Shown here piece after piece: positions 19,289-21,369 of a stretch of DNA of 21,369 bases (positions are counted from its first letter, which is position 1; each line of letters starts with the position of its first letter). Source of the stretch: Priapulus caudatus (Eukaryota; Priapulida; Priapulimorpha; Priapulimorphida; Priapulidae); the NCBI RefSeq assembly GCF_000485595.1, contig NW_014577365.1, forward strand, positions 268,560 through 289,928, given 5' to 3'. The notes under the pieces were generated by a model, which was not told the origin of the DNA, did no database searches, and was given only the letters and a program-made list of their open reading frames with translations. A program made the position numbers and the translations under genes.

Positions 19289-20290
19289 ATGACAGCAACG
19301 ATGCGATGGATTGACGGCGTGGAAACGCGCGGTGAGATTCATTGCACGGCGGTAGTGATGATTATGTCGTCACGCTTACCCAGTCGTCGACGTAAGGAGA
19401 TTCTAGTACGAGTCTATCGTCGTCCTTGGAGCCGAGGCGGTGAATCAACGACTAAGGGCGGTCATGTTTTACTGCGCGTGTTCTCAAGTCGGTCGGCTTC
19501 GCGAAAGCAAGACGTTATTCACCGTGTTCGGCACGCATGCGCATCGCACGGAACAGCGAGAGCAGCATCGACAGTGCCGTCGGTCGCGAGATTGACCGAG
19601 TTTTCGCGCCTTCATTCGACAAGCAGGATGATTCCTGCCGACGTAGCCCGACGATCCTGGCGGGAGACGAGGAGCTTTCAACAATGGACTCTCGTGCAGC
19701 GTCCCGCCGACCGTCTCGAGCTGCTTCCGCGATACTCGACGTACGCCAGCGCCACCTGTCGTCGGCGAGCGACGCGCTACGTGCGCGATCCGGAGAATCC
19801 ATTTCATGCTCACCAGTGTATCGGGCTTGACAGTTTCTAGATACGTACTGTACGACCCGGCGGGATGTGGCCGCAGTACATGCGATATGCCGCGTTGTGA
19901 AGCCGTAGGTCTCGCCTTGCTTCCATTCGTGTGTGCTCGCCACGTCACTTGACGACGTTTGCTGGCCCGACTCGCCGACAGTGCGAGCGCCACATTATAC
20001 GCTATCACCGACTGCTGAGTCGACCACTACGCCGTCATTTCGGCAGACTCGGTCACTGCCGCGGACGTGGCAGGTGGTCGCCATCTAGTGAGCCGCTTTG
20101 TCGACCTTCTTGCGCGCGGTAACGTGCTTTCGCTGCTTCGGTATACCTGTTTGTTATTTCGTGCGTGGCGTGCGTGTCGTGTAGCACGTTGTTTGAAGCG
20201 TACGTGCGTGTGTGCGCATGTAATGTGTGTTTTTAACACGCCTGTGCGGTGCATGCCTCGGCGCTTATTGCGTGGCGGTGGTGAGCGAGT
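19289..20290. other. CpG-rich block with overlapping open frames
   Basis: About 1 kb of GC-rich, CpG-rich sequence 1.2-2.2 kb upstream of the GPI-protein start codon. Long frames occur on both strands (183 and about 125 codons plus; 174 and 142 codons minus). All are arginine/serine-rich and none shows a known domain, as expected where stop codons are rare. The best composition is the frame ending at 19830, open from about 19455, but no splice or family evidence supports it. It could be a CpG-rich promoter region or an unrecognised exon. Confidence 0.35.
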
Positions 20291-20576
20291 GTAGTGTCAG
20301 AGGAGATTATAAGTGATAAAATAATGTATGAAGGATAATAAGTGTATGATGGCGCTAACGAAATATAATTAATTAAACAATCAACTAAATAACTTAATAT
20401 CTCTTGCAGCCCCTGCTTTGATTTCAGTTTGCGTTGCACTTGCAGCGGCAAGGCACTTTCACAGACAAATATTATAATCTGATCCTGATCACCAGAGCAG
20501 ATCTGTTGGCCAAGTTATTTCGCTATAATCTATATAACCTTCATTACTGGTTAACAGATCACGCACGCAAACATAC
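20291..20576. other. AT-rich intergenic sequence, no gene seen
   Basis: Compositional drop directly after the CpG-rich block. No open frame with protein-like content and no RNA gene were recognised. Confidence 0.5.
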
Positions 20577-20636
20577 TTGTATAAGCGTTATCGAAAGATA
20601 ATCTGTAGAACTATTACTTCTAAAACAAATGTATGA
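20577..20636 (+). repeat. Dispersed 60-bp repeat, copy 2
   Basis: Direct-orientation partner of 18595-18658, with CTGTAGAACTATTACTTCTA conserved exactly. Sequence outside the 60 bp diverges, so this is a dispersed fragment (probably of a transposable element) and not a longer segmental duplication. Confidence 0.8.
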
Positions 20637-20707
20637 TTCGTTATAAGAAGCATGTCTGTCCACCGTCGGTAATTGTAAACACATGGCTGCCGCCGCATTG
20701 TATTTAC

Positions 20708-20980
20708 ACCCATCTAAGAGCACACGCACGCACGCACCACGCATCGCACAACGCGACACACACACACCACACACACTACACACACACACACAAACACAGC
20801 ACACACAACACTACACACACACCAACACTACACACAAAACACATCACACATACACACAACCACACACACACACACACACACAACACACATAAAACAGACA
20901 CGCGCTACGCATCGTACACGCCACACACGTAACGCACACACACACACACACGCACGCACGCACACGCACGCACACATACG
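20708..20980. repeat. Degenerate (CA)n / (CACG)n tract
   Basis: About 270 bp of interrupted CA dinucleotides with CACTACAC, CAACAC and GCACGCAC variants. All frames over it are His/Thr- or Cys/Val-rich artefacts. Confidence 0.9.
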
Positions 20981-21145
20981 CACCATGCATCGATAGATTT
21001 TAGGGTCAGACGTATCTGCGAGCATGCCTACTATCTGCTAAAAGAAATCACAATTTAATGAAATAATATATTAACAAATATAAGATATGCTCAGGAATAG
21101 GTTTTCTCTTAAAATATGAAGCGCATTTGCGTATACTTATATAAA

Positions 21146-21213
21146 AAGAGGAAGCCCAATATTCTCCACATCCTCATTCTCCGGATCTCCGAATGGAATT
21201 GTGCAGATTTTTC

Positions 21214-21250
<37 letters not shown>

Positions 21251-21313
21251 GTTGGATTTATGCACTGCGAGAAAGCTCATAGGTAAGAGCTCATGTGTTA
21301 ATATCTACTCTTG
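21146..21313. mobile_element. Candidate CAAGAG-type element containing an (AT)n tract
   Basis: The right end reads ATCTACTCTTG, identical to the inner terminus of the 14283-14366 element. It is followed by ATATAAA (21314-21320), which also occurs at 21139-21145 directly before AAGAGGAAG. That would give a 168-bp element with an exact 7-bp duplication but a lost first C. An (AT)n microsatellite (about 21217-21245) lies inside. Alternatively only a solitary right end is present. Confidence 0.4.
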
Positions 21314-21369
21314 ATATAAATTAACGTGACAGACGGCATGGCCGATATATAGTATAGAAGAGGTACGGT

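Noticed and set aside
19289-19840. 183-codon plus-strand open frame
   Set aside because: Arg/Ser-rich with equally long frames on the other strand in CpG-rich DNA; no domain or splice support, so it is not called as a gene.
4204-20303. 14-base match TGTAGTGTCAGAGG at the left-arm edge and at 20290-20303
   Set aside because: In 21 kb a few 14-base matches are expected by chance and the flanks differ, so it does not mark a second duplication edge.

Overview
The window looks like nuclear DNA of an invertebrate animal. Genes are sparse, CpG is not depleted, spliceosomal introns are 250-680 bp, and there are many microsatellites, minisatellites and small palindromic transposable elements. The mix of GA/CT and GT/CA tracts with CpG-rich blocks would suit an arthropod, perhaps a hymenopteran, but no marker gene fixes the taxon. 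Nothing looks prokaryotic: most open frames are random or repeat-derived.

One real gene can be assembled, and it is split so that no single open frame shows it. It lies on the minus strand from 18080 down to 15321 in five coding exons (18014-18080, 17252-17367, 16423-16569, 15757-15880, 15321-15508). The exons join in phase into a 213-residue protein. It has an N-terminal signal peptide, a cysteine-containing ectodomain and a C-terminal hydrophobic tail typical of GPI-anchored surface proteins. I do not recognise the family.

The 3' part of this gene lies in one arm of a large inverted duplication. The right arm (about 13172-16140) carries exons 4 and 5 and downstream DNA; its outer edge falls in intron 3. 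The left arm (about 4195-7369) is an inverted, indel-riddled copy holding broken copies of exons 4 and 5. Inside the arms lie two tandem arrays with unit sizes of 43 bp and 22 bp. They are short and clean on the right (2 and about 9 units) and long and noisy on the left (about 25 and about 113 units). A spacer with a CT-rich tract (11725-12878) separates the arms. A 10-N gap sits at 4176-4185, next to the outer edge of the left arm. The layout resembles a giant foldback structure, but the left arm could also be an uncorrected long-read gap fill or a palindromic chimera.

The second theme is a set of small palindromic elements with termini CA(A/G)GAG...CTC(C/T)TG, or close variants, flanked by 7-bp target-site duplications: 1019-1064, 3315-3364, 4038-4068, 6122-6214 with its counterpart 14283-14366, and a 775-bp foldback at 7556-8330 inserted inside the 43-bp array. 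Shared termini, a 7-bp duplication and foldback structure point to one non-autonomous family, possibly related to the P/Galileo superfamily. Other hairpin elements (2369-2445 with a 9-bp duplication, 17599-17677, 17705-17779, 13218-13365, 13667-13932) belong to different families.

Flanks: 1-4085 holds no supportable gene. 18081-21369 is the upstream side of the gene, with a CpG-rich block at about 19289-20290, a dispersed repeat pair and CA-rich and AT microsatellites.
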